A stretch of DNA of 64,000 nucleotides from Fuscovulum sp. Its GTDB lineage: Bacteria > Pseudomonadota > Alphaproteobacteria > Rhodobacterales > Rhodobacteraceae. A program made the translations under genes and the position numbers. The notes under the pieces were generated by a model. It saw nothing but the letters and a program-made list of their open reading frames with translations, ran no database searches and was not told where the DNA came from. Shown here piece after piece: positions 17,590-27,961 of this stretch (position 1 is its first letter; the number at the start of each line of letters is the position of its first letter). The stretch is taken from positions 3,614,501 through 3,678,500 of the forward strand of contig CP136571.1 in NCBI GenBank assembly GCA_035192965.1, written 5' to 3'.

Positions 17590-18750
17590 ATGACCCACAA
17601 TGTTCCCAACCGGAACTGGTCCTACCCCACCGCCATCAAATTCGGCGTGGGCCGCATTGCCGAACTGGCCGATCACTGCAAGGCGGCGGGGATCAAGAAC
17701 CCCCTCTTCGTCACCGACAAGGCCCTCGCCTCGCTGCCCATCACCGCCGATGCCGTGGCCGTGCTGTCCAAAGCCGGGCTCGGCACAGCGGTGTTTTCCG
17801 AAGTCGACCCGAACCCGAACGAAGGCAACATGGATGCCGGGATCAAGGTCTACAAAGCGGGCGGCCATGACGGTGTGATCTGCTTCGGCGGCGGCTCGGC
17901 GCTCGATCTGGGCAAGATGATCGCCCTCATGGCGCATCAGCGGGCCGACCTGTCGGTCTGGGATCTCGAAGATATCGACGACTGGTACACCCGCGCCGAT
18001 GGCGACAAGATCGCCCCGATCGTGGCCGTCCCCACCACCGCAGGCACGGGGTCCGAAGTGGGCCGCGCCGGGGTTCTGACAAACTCCGCCACCCACAAGA
18101 AAAAGATCATCTTCCACCCCAAACTTATGCCCGTGGTCACGATCTGCGACCCGGCCCTTACGGTGGGAATGCCTAAGTTCATCACCGCCGGCACCGGGAT
18201 GGATGCGCTGGCGCATTGCCTTGAGGCCTATTGTTCCCCCTTCTACCACCCGATGTCGCAAGGCATCGCGCTGGAAGGGATGCGTCTGGTGTTCGAAAAC
18301 CTTCCCACCGCCTATAGCGACCCCACCAACCTTGAGGCGCGGGCGCATATGATGTCCGCCGCTGCCATGGGCGCGGTCGCCTTCCAGAAAGGTCTGGGCG
18401 CGATCCATTCGCTCTCGCACCCGGTGGGCGCGGTCTACAACACCCATCACGGCACCACGAACGCCGTCGTCATGCCCATGGTGCTCGATTTCAACCGCCC
18501 CGTGATCGAGGCACGTCTGGAAAAGGCCGCCGCCTATATCGGCATCGCGGGCGGCTTCGATGGCTTCCGCAAGGCCGTGATGGACCTGCGCGCCACGCTC
18601 AACATCCCCGCCAACCTCACGGCGATGGGGGTGGATGCCGCGCGTCTGGATGAGCTGACCGAAATGGCGCTGGAAGACCCGTCCTGCGGCGGTAACCCCA
18701 TCCCGATGACGCGCGAAAACACCCGCGCGCTCTATCAGGCCTGCATGTAA
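17590..18750 (+). CDS. iron-containing alcohol dehydrogenase
   Basis: Group III Fe-dependent alcohol dehydrogenase, 386 residues. It has the nucleotide-binding GVICFGGGSALDLGK and VPTTAGTGSEV blocks. The metal site is formed by residues in MDALAHCLEAYCS, the IHSLSHPVGAVYNTHHG block and nearby Asp. It is the last gene of the ligase, aldehyde dehydrogenase and alcohol dehydrogenase run and is closed by a strong intrinsic terminator. The substrate is probably the alcohol that yields the aldehyde taken by the preceding enzyme. Confidence 0.9.
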   Translation: MTHNVPNRNWSYPTAIKFGVGRIAELADHCKAAGIKNPLFVTDKALASLPITADAVAVLSKAGLGTAVFSEVDPNPNEGNMDAGIKVYKAGGHDGVICFGGGSALDLGKMIALMAHQRADLSVWDLEDIDDWYTRADGDKIAPIVAVPTTAGTGSEVGRAGVLTNSATHKKKIIFHPKLMPVVTICDPALTVGMPKFITAGTGMDALAHCLEAYCSPFYHPMSQGIALEGMRLVFENLPTAYSDPTNLEARAHMMSAAAMGAVAFQKGLGAIHSLSHPVGAVYNTHHGTTNAVVMPMVLDFNRPVIEARLEKAAAYIGIAGGFDGFRKAVMDLRATLNIPANLTAMGVDAARLDELTEMALEDPSCGGNPIPMTRENTRALYQACM

Positions 18751-18759
18751 CCCGCCCAT

Positions 18760-18797
18760 CCCCGCCCCGGACATGATCCGGGGCGGGGTTTCCTTTT
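18760..18797 (+). terminator. strong intrinsic terminator
   Basis: CCCCGCCCCGGA and TCCGGGGCGGGG form a perfect 12-bp stem with a CATGA loop, followed by TTTCCTTTT. It ends the alcohol dehydrogenase transcript. Confidence 0.85.
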
Positions 18798-18964
18798 GTG
18801 CGCCCCCGCACCCTTAACCATTCCGCACCGTCCGGCCCTGCCCGAATTTGTATGCACAATCGTCTGCACCGCCATCTGCACCGGCTGCTGCACAGCCCAC
18901 ACGCCCCTTCCCCCCTCCCGAACCGCCCCGCCGTACTGCGTTAACGTCCAAGGAACCGCCCCCC

Positions 18965-20221
18965 ATGCCCCGCTACATCACCACCGATATCGCCATCATC
19001 GGCGCGGGCGTCGTGGGTCTGGCCATTGCCGAGCGTCTGACCGCCGAAGGGCGCGAAGTGACGCTGATTGATCCCAACCCGCCCGGAGACGTGATTTCAC
19101 AAAACGCCGCAAGCTACGGAAATGCCGGGACAATCGCCGATTACGCCGTCTTGCCCGTCGGCACCCCGGACGTGCTGCGCAACCTCCCCTCCTTGCTGTT
19201 TGACCGCAACTCCCCCCTCGCCATCCGCCGCGCCGCCCTGCCCGCGCTGATGCCGTGGCTCGCCCGCTTCGCCTGGCAATCCCTGCCCAAACAGGCCGAA
19301 CGCAACGCCCGCAACATCGCCGCCCTGCTGGCTGATGCCTGCCCCAACTGGTTGAATCTAGGCGAGAAATTAGGCGCAGCCGACATCCTGCAAAAGCGCG
19401 GCTGCCTCTATGTCTATGAAACACCCGCCGCCTTCCGCGCCGCCGAACAGGACATGGCCTTCCGCCGCTCTCTGGGTGTCACCGTCGATCTGATCGCACC
19501 CGAAGCCCTGCGCCAGATGGAACCTACACTGCCCGCGGTGGAAGGCGGCGCCGCCTTCTTCCCCAAAGCCGTTTTTCTCAATGATCCCGGGCGGATGGTC
19601 GGTCTTCTTGCCACCGAAGTGGCCACCCGCGCCGAGATCGTGCAGACCCGCGCCACAACCCTTGAACGCCAGGCGGATGGCATCCTCATCACCGGTCCGG
19701 GACTAACCCTGAAGGCCCGCCACGTCGTCATCGCCGCCGGCGCCCATTCCCGCAACCTCGCCAGAATGGCCGGCGACCGCGTCCCGCTCGATACCGAACG
19801 CGGCTACCATGTCGAATGGGATATGCCCAATCCCCCCGTCACCCGCCCCACCTGCCCCACCACCCGCGGCTTCTACCTCTGCCCGATGAAAGGCCGCCTG
19901 CGCGTTGCAGGCACGGTCGAACTGGGCGGCCTGACCGCGCCGCCGTCGCCCCACCGCATCGCGAAACTCGTTGAAGGTGCTCGGAAAATCTTCCCCGGCC
20001 TGCCCGAGCCTGACCGCACCTGGATGGGCTTCCGCCCCTCCATGCCGGACTCCGTTCCCGTCATCGGCCCCTCCCGCGCGGGGGGTGATGTGATCCACGC
20101 CTTCGGCCACGGCCATCTGGGCCTGTCCATGGCCCCCGTCACCGCACGGATCGTGGCCAACCTCATCGCTGGCCGCGCACCGGGCATGGACATCACCCCC
20201 TATCTACCCACCCGCTTCTAG
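18965..20221 (+). CDS. FAD-dependent amino acid oxidoreductase (DadA/DAAO-like)
   Basis: The 418-residue flavoprotein belongs to the D-amino-acid dehydrogenase/glycine oxidase (DAO) family. The FAD Rossmann motif IAIIGAGVVGLAIAERL is at the N-terminus. ASYGNAGTIADYAVLP matches the DadA-like substrate region, and the C-terminal block RPSMPDSVPVIGPSRAGG leads into HAFGHGHLGLSMAP. It would oxidise an amino acid to a 2-oxo acid plus ammonia. It has its own upstream gap after the terminator, so co-regulation with the ligase genes is inferred from position only. A dispersed 3' repeat follows the gene. Confidence 0.85.
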   Translation: MPRYITTDIAIIGAGVVGLAIAERLTAEGREVTLIDPNPPGDVISQNAASYGNAGTIADYAVLPVGTPDVLRNLPSLLFDRNSPLAIRRAALPALMPWLARFAWQSLPKQAERNARNIAALLADACPNWLNLGEKLGAADILQKRGCLYVYETPAAFRAAEQDMAFRRSLGVTVDLIAPEALRQMEPTLPAVEGGAAFFPKAVFLNDPGRMVGLLATEVATRAEIVQTRATTLERQADGILITGPGLTLKARHVVIAAGAHSRNLARMAGDRVPLDTERGYHVEWDMPNPPVTRPTCPTTRGFYLCPMKGRLRVAGTVELGGLTAPPSPHRIAKLVEGARKIFPGLPEPDRTWMGFRPSMPDSVPVIGPSRAGGDVIHAFGHGHLGLSMAPVTARIVANLIAGRAPGMDITPYLPTRF

Positions 20222-20269
20222 CCGCCCACCCGCAACCCCCCGCAGGAAAAGGGGAAAACGCCCGGCCCC

Positions 20270-20293
20270 TTCACCTTGGCCCAAATACCCAAA
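20270..20293 (+). repeat. dispersed 3'-gene repeat, copy 2
   Basis: TTCACCTTGGCCCAAATACC, followed by CAAA, lies 49 bases after the flavoprotein stop in the same orientation. The core is identical to copy 1 over CACCTTGGCCCAAATACCCA. Confidence 0.85.
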
Positions 20294-20462
20294 GGACCGC
20301 AGCCCCAAGGCACCCCGTCGAAACTTCTGGAAAGGAAGCGGTAAAGGGAACAACTCACCTCGGGCAATAACCGCCAAGATGACCGCCACCACCGCAAAGG
20401 GTTGATTTTCCCCCGCGTGCCCTGCCAGTTAGGCGCCGTGCAGGTGCAGCGGGGGCGCAGGG

Positions 20463-21458
20463 ATGGCAAGACAGGCATTGGTTACCGGATCGGCCGGGTT
20501 CATCGGCTTTCACCTCTGCCGCCGCCTGCTGGCCGATGGTTGGAACGTCACCGGCCTTGACGGCATGACCACCTATTACGACGTGGCGCTGAAACAGCGC
20601 CGCCACCAGATGCTGATGCAATCCCCCGGCTTCCGCGCCGTCGAAGGGCTGGTCGAAACGCCGGGGCTGGTCGCAAACCTGATGGAAGGCGCGGATGTGG
20701 TCATCCACCTCGCCGCTCAGGCCGGGGTGCGCTATTCCATCGACGCCCCGCGCAGCTATGTCGAAGCGAACCTGATCGGCACCTATGAGGTGCTCGAGGC
20801 TGCCCGCCACGCACAGCCTGCCCATCTGCTGATCGCGTCCACCTCATCGGTCTATGGCGCGAACACGGCCATGCCCTATGCCGAAACCCACGCCGCTGAT
20901 CACCCGATGTCCTTCTACGCCGCCACCAAAAAGGCGGGCGAGGTGATGGCCCATTCCTATGCCCATCTCTACACCCTTCCCACCACCATGTTCCGCTTCT
21001 TCACCGTCTATGGCCCTTGGGGCCGCCCCGACATGGCGTTGTTCAAATTCGTGCGCGCCATCCTGAACGGAGAACCCATCGACATCTACAACCACGGCGA
21101 GATGCGCCGCGATTTCACCTATGTCGATGATCTGGTCGAAGGGATCGTGCGCCTGATCGCCCTGCCGCCCTCAGAAAGCGCAGGCGCGATGGACAGCCTC
21201 TCGCCCGTCGCGCCCTGGCGGGTGGTCAATATCGGCAATGGCGCGCCAGTGGGCCTGATGGATTTCGTCCAGGCGGTCGAGGCGGCCTTGGGCATGCAGG
21301 CGCAAAAGAACCTTCTGCCGATGCAACCCGGCGACGTGCCCGCGACTTGGGCCGATGCTAGCCTGATCGAGGCGCTGACCGGCCCCCTCCCCCGCACCGA
21401 TATCCGCGACGGCGTGCAGCGCTTCGTGGACTGGTACCGCGATTTCTACCGGGTCTAG
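20463..21458 (+). CDS. NAD-dependent epimerase, UDP-glucuronate 4-epimerase-like
   Basis: Extended short-chain dehydrogenase acting on a nucleotide sugar, 331 residues. The N-terminus has the [15 protein letters not shown]ossmann motif. The catalytic Tyr and Lys are in [11 protein letters not shown], and [20 protein letters not shown] is the block typical of UDP-glucuronate epimerases. The product would feed surface polysaccharide. No other polysaccharide gene is in the window. It ends 4 bases before the convergent 2-hydroxyacid dehydrogenase. Confidence 0.87.
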   Translation: MARQALVTGSAGFIGFHLCRRLLADGWNVTGLDGMTTYYDVALKQRRHQMLMQSPGFRAVEGLVETPGLVANLMEGADVVIHLAAQAGVRYSIDAPRSYVEANLIGTYEVLEAARHAQPAHLLIASTSSVYGANTAMPYAETHAADHPMSFYAATKKAGEVMAHSYAHLYTLPTTMFRFFTVYGPWGRPDMALFKFVRAILNGEPIDIYNHGEMRRDFTYVDDLVEGIVRLIALPPSESAGAMDSLSPVAPWRVVNIGNGAPVGLMDFVQAVEAALGMQAQKNLLPMQPGDVPATWADASLIEALTGPLPRTDIRDGVQRFVDWYRDFYRV

Positions 21459-21462
21459 GCCC

Positions 21463-22449
21463 CTACAGCATCCCCGGCACCACCTGATCGGGCGGGCGGT
21501 GGCCATCGGCAAAGGTCTTGATGTTGATGATCACCTTCTCGCCCATCTCGATCCGACCTTCCCGCGTGGCCGATCCCATATGCGGCAGCAGCACGACATT
21601 GGGCAATTCCCGCAGGCGCGGGTTGATCTCGGCCCCGCGCTCATAAACATCCAGCCCTGCTCCCGCGATCTCGCCCGCGCGCAGCATCCGGGTCAGGGCA
21701 TTCTCGTCGATCACCTCCCCGCGCGAGGTGTTCACGATCACCGCCGTAGGCTTCAACAGCTTCAAGCGCCGCGCATTCATCAGGTGATAGGTCGATGGCG
21801 TATGCGGGCAGTTGATGGAAATCACATCCATCCGGCTGACCATCTGATCCAGACTTTCCCAATAGGTCGCTTCCAGTTCCGCCTCGACCTCGGGCCGCAG
21901 GCGGCGGCGATTGTGATAGTGGATCTGCATCCCAAAGGCCCGCGCCCGCCGCGCCACGGCCTGCCCGATCCCGCCCATACCCAGGATCCCCAGCCGCTTG
22001 CCGCCGATCCGCCCGCCCAGCAGCGCCATGGGCGACCAGCCCTGCCATTCGCCCGATTGCATCACCGACAACCCCTCAGGGATGCGCCGCGTCACGGCCA
22101 GCATCAGCGCCATGGTCATGTCGGCGGTGTCATCGGTCACCACACCGGGGGTATTCGATACCAAAATCCCCCGCTGGCGCGCAGTCGCCACGTCGATGTG
22201 ATCCACGCCCGCCCCGTAATTGGCGATCAGCTTCAGCTTGTCCCCCGCCTGCCCCAGAAGGCCGGCATCAATCTGATCGGTGATCGTGGGCACCAGAACA
22301 TCCGCCCGGCGCAGGGCGGCGGCCAACTCGTCCCGCGTCATCGGCGTGTCGGGATCGCGCAGGTCCACATCGAACAATTCCTTCATCCGGGTCTCTACCG
22401 GTTCGGGCAACCGTCGCGTCACGACAACACTCAAGCGTCCTGCTGGCAT
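21463..22449 (-). CDS. D-2-hydroxyacid dehydrogenase (glyoxylate reductase-like)
   Basis: NAD(P)H-dependent D-isomer-specific dehydrogenase, 328 residues, close in layout to GyaR glyoxylate reductases. It shows ANYGAGVDHIDV, the Rossmann motif GILGMGGIGQAVARRA, the arginine block VNTSRGEVIDENAL and the C-terminal LLPHMGSATREGR with the catalytic His. The start is the ATG read from 22449; the much longer open frame reaching 23553 is an artefact. It is the second enzyme of this broad class in the window after the GhrA-type one. Confidence 0.9.
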   Translation of the reverse strand: MPAGRLSVVVTRRLPEPVETRMKELFDVDLRDPDTPMTRDELAAALRRADVLVPTITDQIDAGLLGQAGDKLKLIANYGAGVDHIDVATARQRGILVSNTPGVVTDDTADMTMALMLAVTRRIPEGLSVMQSGEWQGWSPMALLGGRIGGKRLGILGMGGIGQAVARRARAFGMQIHYHNRRRLRPEVEAELEATYWESLDQMVSRMDVISINCPHTPSTYHLMNARRLKLLKPTAVIVNTSRGEVIDENALTRMLRAGEIAGAGLDVYERGAEINPRLRELPNVVLLPHMGSATREGRIEMGEKVIINIKTFADGHRPPDQVVPGML

Positions 22450-22623
22450 GGGGCGCCTCCCTGCACTTCCATATCCGTTCCTTAGGTGGCAAAGTGGCGG
22501 GAAGCGGGGGCAGGCACAAGCCCCCGAAGGACAAGGTCCGCGCAACGACGCGGGCCAGACGGGCAGTAGCAGGGCCGTGGCGACCGGAACACCGGCGTGC
22601 GGCCAAGGAACAGGTGGACGGTA

Positions 22624-23301
22624 ATGATGGTTCTGGCACGGGTGGCGCTGGCGGGCGCGATTGTGGGCGCGGTGGTCGGATGGGCAAGCATGGCCCCCGC
22701 GCAAGACGTGACGCGTCCGATGCCCCGCCCCGAAGGACTGGTGCAGGCCGCTGCCGTCACCGCGCCGCCTGCCACACCAGAGGCCGCCCCCGCCCTTGCC
22801 GCACCCGGCCCGGCCCCCAGCACCGAACCAACCCCCGCCGTGGCCGCAAACCCGCCCACCCCGCGCGATCCGAACCTTGGCACAGTCACCAACCTGCCCC
22901 TTCCCCGCTTCGTCAGCCTCAAGGGCAACGAGGGCAACGCCCGCCGTGGCCCCGGCCTGACCCACCGCATCGACTGGGTCTTCACCCGCTCGGGCATGCC
23001 GCTGCGCATCACCGCCGAATATGAACACTGGCGCCGGGTCGAAGATGCCGAAGGCGTGGGCGGCTGGGTGCATTACGCGCTGCTCTCCGGTGTCCGCTCG
23101 GTGCTGATCGCCGCCGACATGGCAGAATTCCACAGCACCCCGCAGGATGAGGCCGAGGTGACATTCAAGGCCGAACGCAATGTCGTGGGCTGGGTGCAGG
23201 AATGCCTGCCCGACTGGTGCCGCCTGTCCGTCGATGGCGAACGGGGCTGGGTGCGCAAGACCGCGCTCTGGGGCGTCTCGCCCACCGAAACCATCGAATA
23301 A
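22624..23301 (+). CDS. SH3-domain secreted protein
   Basis: The 225-residue exported protein has a signal sequence at residues 1-27 (ending ASMAPAQD) and an Ala/Pro-rich linker at about 35-85. Two SH3-like modules follow: one around GNEGNARRGPGLTHRIDWVF with WRRVEDAEGVGGWVHY, and one around WVQECLPDWCRLSVDGERGWVRK. This is the bacterial SH3_4-type arrangement common in alphaproteobacterial periplasmic proteins. The ATG at 22624 was preferred to the GTG at 22597 because it gives a cleaner signal peptide. It may bind peptidoglycan; this is inference. Confidence 0.8.
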   Translation: MMVLARVALAGAIVGAVVGWASMAPAQDVTRPMPRPEGLVQAAAVTAPPATPEAAPALAAPGPAPSTEPTPAVAANPPTPRDPNLGTVTNLPLPRFVSLKGNEGNARRGPGLTHRIDWVFTRSGMPLRITAEYEHWRRVEDAEGVGGWVHYALLSGVRSVLIAADMAEFHSTPQDEAEVTFKAERNVVGWVQECLPDWCRLSVDGERGWVRKTALWGVSPTETIE

Positions 23302-23380
23302 CCTGTTGCGAGTCGCTTGCGCTTGATTGTGGGGGCCGCGCTGCGATAGCGGGCGGCAAACCCCTGCCGGAGGCGCGACA

Positions 23381-24289
23381 ATGCCCCTACCCACCTTGGT
23401 CCGCATGAACATCTCGGCAGGGCTGGCCTCTGTCCTCGTGGCCGGCACCCTTGTGGGGCTAAAGCTGTGGGGGCTTGGCCTGACCGGGTCACTGTCGGTC
23501 GCCGCCTCTCTGGCCGACAGCGCGATGGACCTGATGGTCAGCCTCGGCGCCATGGCCGCGATTCTCTACGCCGCCAAACCCGCCGACGAAGACCACGCCT
23601 TCGGCCACACCTCGGCCGAGGATCTGGCCGCGCTTGGGCAGGCCGTCTTCATCATCATCGCCGCCGGGGCGATTGCCTGGGGCGCGATCGACAGGCTGAT
23701 GGCCCCCGAACAGGTGCCGCTCTCCGACGAAGGCCTTGGCATGGCCGTGATGGTCATATCCATCCTGCTGACACTGGGCCTGATCTGGTGGCAAGGCCGC
23801 GTGGCGCGCAAGACGGGCAGCCGCGTGATTGCCGCCGACCGCTTGCATTACCTTGGCGACCTGCTGCCCAATCTGGGCGCCATCGCCTCGCTCTGGGCCT
23901 CCAGCCGCTTTGGGCTGGCCTCGGTTGACTCGGTGGTAGCACTGGGGGCCGCCGCGATGCTGGCACTGGGGGCGGCCAAGATCGGCAAGGGCGCGTGGGA
24001 TGCGCTGATGGACCGCCGCGCCGATCCGGCGATCGTGGCGGGCATCGGCAAGATCGCCGCAGACTGGCCCGGTGTGCGCGGCTATCACGATCTGAAAACC
24101 CGCACCGCAGGCAGCCGCATTTTCGTGAACATCCATATCGAACTGGATGGCGACCAAACCCTGCGCGAGGCCCATGCCATCGGCGCCAGCCTGCGCCGAT
24201 CCATCCTCGCCGCCTATCCCCAGACCGATGTCATCGTCCACAAGGACGTGGCCCGCAGCCCCGACGCCCCCCCGGCCAGGGCGCAGTAA
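23381..24289 (+). CDS. cation diffusion facilitator (FieF-like metal exporter)
   Basis: CDF-family divalent metal/proton antiporter, 302 residues. It has six membrane segments and the paired metal sites: ASLADSAMDLMVS in helix 2 and AADRLHYLGDLLPN in helix 5. A cytoplasmic C-terminal ferredoxin-like domain ends with HIELDGDQTLREAHAIG. The HYxxD form of the second site is the FieF/YiiP arrangement for zinc, iron or cadmium. The ATG at 23381 follows GGAGGCG. It appears monocistronic. Confidence 0.9.
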   Translation: MPLPTLVRMNISAGLASVLVAGTLVGLKLWGLGLTGSLSVAASLADSAMDLMVSLGAMAAILYAAKPADEDHAFGHTSAEDLAALGQAVFIIIAAGAIAWGAIDRLMAPEQVPLSDEGLGMAVMVISILLTLGLIWWQGRVARKTGSRVIAADRLHYLGDLLPNLGAIASLWASSRFGLASVDSVVALGAAAMLALGAAKIGKGAWDALMDRRADPAIVAGIGKIAADWPGVRGYHDLKTRTAGSRIFVNIHIELDGDQTLREAHAIGASLRRSILAAYPQTDVIVHKDVARSPDAPPARAQ

Positions 24290-24364
24290 TCCCGGAATCG
24301 CCTTTCCCGCGACGCTGTGGCACGATGCAGGAATACCCCTTGCAGCGGGGCTCGAAACCGTCTT

Positions 24365-24382
24365 ATTATTCAATCGTATAAT
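24365..24382 (+). promoter_or_regulatory. AT-rich inverted repeat with -10 box before tetR
   Basis: ATTAT-TCAATCGT-ATAAT is an inverted repeat that overlaps a perfect TATAAT at 24377-24382. The regulator ATG follows 13 bases later, giving a very short leader. It fits a self-repressed TetR-type promoter; no good -35 box was found. Confidence 0.4.
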
Positions 24383-24395
24383 TCGCAGGTTCCCC

Positions 24396-25064
24396 ATGCC
24401 CGGACCCGCCCTCCGCCGCCCCTATCGCCGAGAAGGCGAAGAAAAGCGCCGCGATGATCTGATCGCTGCCGCGATGGCGCTGGTCGCCGAAGGCGGGACA
24501 GAGGCCGCGACCGTCCGCGCCATCGCCGCCCGCGCCGGGGTCACGCCGGGGCTGATCCGCCATTACTTCCAATCAAAGGAAGAACTGACCCACGCCGCCT
24601 ATCGCCATGTCATGGACTCAATGACGCAAGAGGCGCTCCGCGCCATCGAAGGCCTGCCCGCAGATGATCCCATCGGCCGCCTCGCCGCCTTCATCGCCGC
24701 CAACTTCCGCCCGCCGGTGATGACCCCCGCCGTCGTCGGCGTCTGGGCCAGCTACATGCACCTTGGCCGCAATGACCCGGTGATCCACACCATCCACGAA
24801 GCCACCTATCTTGGCTACCGTGACCGTCTGCAAGACCTGATCGCCGCCCTGCCCCGCCCCGCCGACCCAGCCCGCGACCGGCGCGAAGCCATCGCCTGCA
24901 ATGCCCTGATCGACGGGCTCTGGATCGAAGGCGGCTCCCTCCCCGACAGCTTTGCCAGCGGCGAGGTCGTGCGCATCGCGCTCGACGGCATCGGCGCCAT
25001 GCTGGGCGTACGCTTCCCCGACACCGCCTATTCCGATCCATCCGACAGAAAGATCACTCCATGA
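24396..25064 (+). CDS. TetR/BetI-like transcriptional regulator
   Basis: The 222-residue repressor has an N-terminal TetR helix-turn-helix domain (RRDDLIAAAMALVAEGG, then ATVRAIAARAGVTPGLIRHYF). The C-terminal ligand domain resembles BetI (FRPPVMTPAVVGVWASYM, then CNALIDGLWIEG). Its stop overlaps the aminotransferase start by 4 bases (ATGA), so it is the first gene of that operon and probably its self-regulated repressor. The ligand may be arginine or a polyamine-type compound, judged from the neighbours. Confidence 0.85.
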   Translation: MPGPALRRPYRREGEEKRRDDLIAAAMALVAEGGTEAATVRAIAARAGVTPGLIRHYFQSKEELTHAAYRHVMDSMTQEALRAIEGLPADDPIGRLAAFIAANFRPPVMTPAVVGVWASYMHLGRNDPVIHTIHEATYLGYRDRLQDLIAALPRPADPARDRREAIACNALIDGLWIEGGSLPDSFASGEVVRIALDGIGAMLGVRFPDTAYSDPSDRKITP

Positions 25065-26241
25065 GATATGCCCCCGTCACCGACCGTCTTGCCGATCTGG
25101 GCGGCGCGAAATGGGAAGTCCACGCCCTGGCCCGCCGGATGCAGGCCGCAGGCGAAGCGGTGATCGAACTCACCATCGGCGAACCCGATGTCGCCACCCC
25201 ACCCGCCCTGCTGGACACCGCCGCGCGCTCCATGGCGGCGGGCCGCACCGGCTATTCCAACGGGCGCGGCGAACCGGCCCTCGTGGCCGCCCTCGCCGCC
25301 CGCTACACCGCCCGGCGCGGGCGCGAAATCGGGCGTGATCAGGTCATGTGCCTGCCCGGCACCCAGACCACGCTCTATGCCATCCTGCAAACGCTGGTCA
25401 CCACGGGCGATGAGGTGCTGGTGGGCGATCCGATGTATGCCACTTATGAAGGCCTGATCCGCGCCACAGGGGCCACGGTCATCCCCGTTCCCCTGCGCCC
25501 CGAGGCAGGCTTCCGCATCCAGCCCGCCGACATCGCCGCCCGCATCACGCCGCGCTCGCGCGTCCTTTTCCTCAACAGCCCACACAACCCCACCGGGGCA
25601 GTCCTGTCGCGCGACGACCTTGCCGCCCTGTGCCAGCTTGCCGCCGAACACGATCTTTGGGTCCTGTGTGATGAGGTGTACGAAGACCTCTGCTTCCCCG
25701 GCGTGACCTTCGCCTCCCCGCTCGATCTGCCGCACTATGCAGACCGGGTGATCGTCGCCTCCTCCATCTCCAAATCCCACGCCGCGCCCGGCTTCCGCTC
25801 CGGCTGGTGCATCGGTCCTGCCGAATTCTGCACCCGCCTGCTGCCCCTGTCGGAAACCATGCTCTTCGGCAGCCAGCCCTTCATCGCCGACATGACGGCC
25901 GAGGCCGTTTCCTCCCCCTCGCCCATCGCGGCCGAGATGATGGCCCGCTTCCAGCGCCGCGCCAAACTGATCCATAATGCCCTGCATGGCACGGCGGGTA
26001 TCCACGTGCACATGCCGCAGGCGGGCATGTTCGCGCTTCTCGACATCCGCGCCACCGGCCTGTCCGGCGATGCCTTTGCCCGCGCGCTGCTGGCGCAGGC
26101 CAAGGTGGCCGTCATGCCCGGCGAAAGCTTCGGCACGGCCCTCGCAGGCTGGGTGCGCCTGTCGCTGACCCAACCCGATGACCGAATCCTTGAAGCCTGC
26201 ACTCGCATCGCCACTTTCGCCGCCGCCCAAAGGCAAGCGGC

Positions 26242-26245
<4 letters not shown>
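25061..26245 (+). CDS. aruH: class I/II aminotransferase, arginine:pyruvate transaminase-like
   Basis: PLP enzyme of fold type I, 394 residues. Lys238 in SSISKSHAAPGFRSGW forms the Schiff base, FLNSPHNPTGAVLSR holds the Asn and CDEVYEDLCF the Asp. The whole sequence, from the MRYAPVTDRLADLGGAKWEV start to the VAVMPGESFGTALAGWVRL end, strongly resembles Pseudomonas AruH as I remember it. AruH transfers the alpha-amino group of L-arginine to pyruvate. It overlaps the regulator by 4 bases and the following AruI-like gene by 4 bases. The substrate assignment depends on that pairing. Confidence 0.75.
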
Positions 26246-27816
<1,571 letters not shown>

Positions 27817-27830
27817 AACCACCCTGCCCC

Positions 27831-27852
27831 TTCATCTTGGCCCAAATACCCA
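27831..27852 (+). repeat. dispersed 3'-gene repeat, copy 3
   Basis: TTCATCTTGGCCCAAATACC, followed by CA, starts 15 bases after the aruI-like stop in the same orientation. It has one substitution (CACC to CATC) relative to copies 1 and 2. Confidence 0.85.
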
Positions 27853-27908
27853 TAACCCGGCCCGCCACCCGCACCACCGCCGGGAAAATGCTGCTATCCC
27901 GCATTTGC

Positions 27909-27920
27909 ATTTGATCAAAT
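27909..27920. promoter_or_regulatory. perfect 12-bp palindrome ATTTGATCAAAT
   Basis: The palindrome lies 42 bases upstream of the aminotransferase ATG, in the promoter region of the aminotransferase and ligase pair. An 11/12 match precedes the other ligase gene at 14536-14547. It is a candidate operator; the regulator is not identified. Confidence 0.45.
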
Positions 27921-27961
27921 TACGCGCCATAAGCCGGGAAGCAGCGCAAAGGGACCGTCCC

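Noticed and set aside
22505..22526. Inverted repeat CGGGGGC-AGGCACAA-GCCCCCG between divergent genes
   Set aside because: Its GC-only arms, lack of a T-tract and position in a promoter gap make it likely to be chance in this base composition.
21463..23553. A 696-codon extension of the minus-strand 2-hydroxyacid dehydrogenase
   Set aside because: The family starts at the ATG read from 22449. The extra 368 residues are antisense to the SH3 protein gene and lack domain features.
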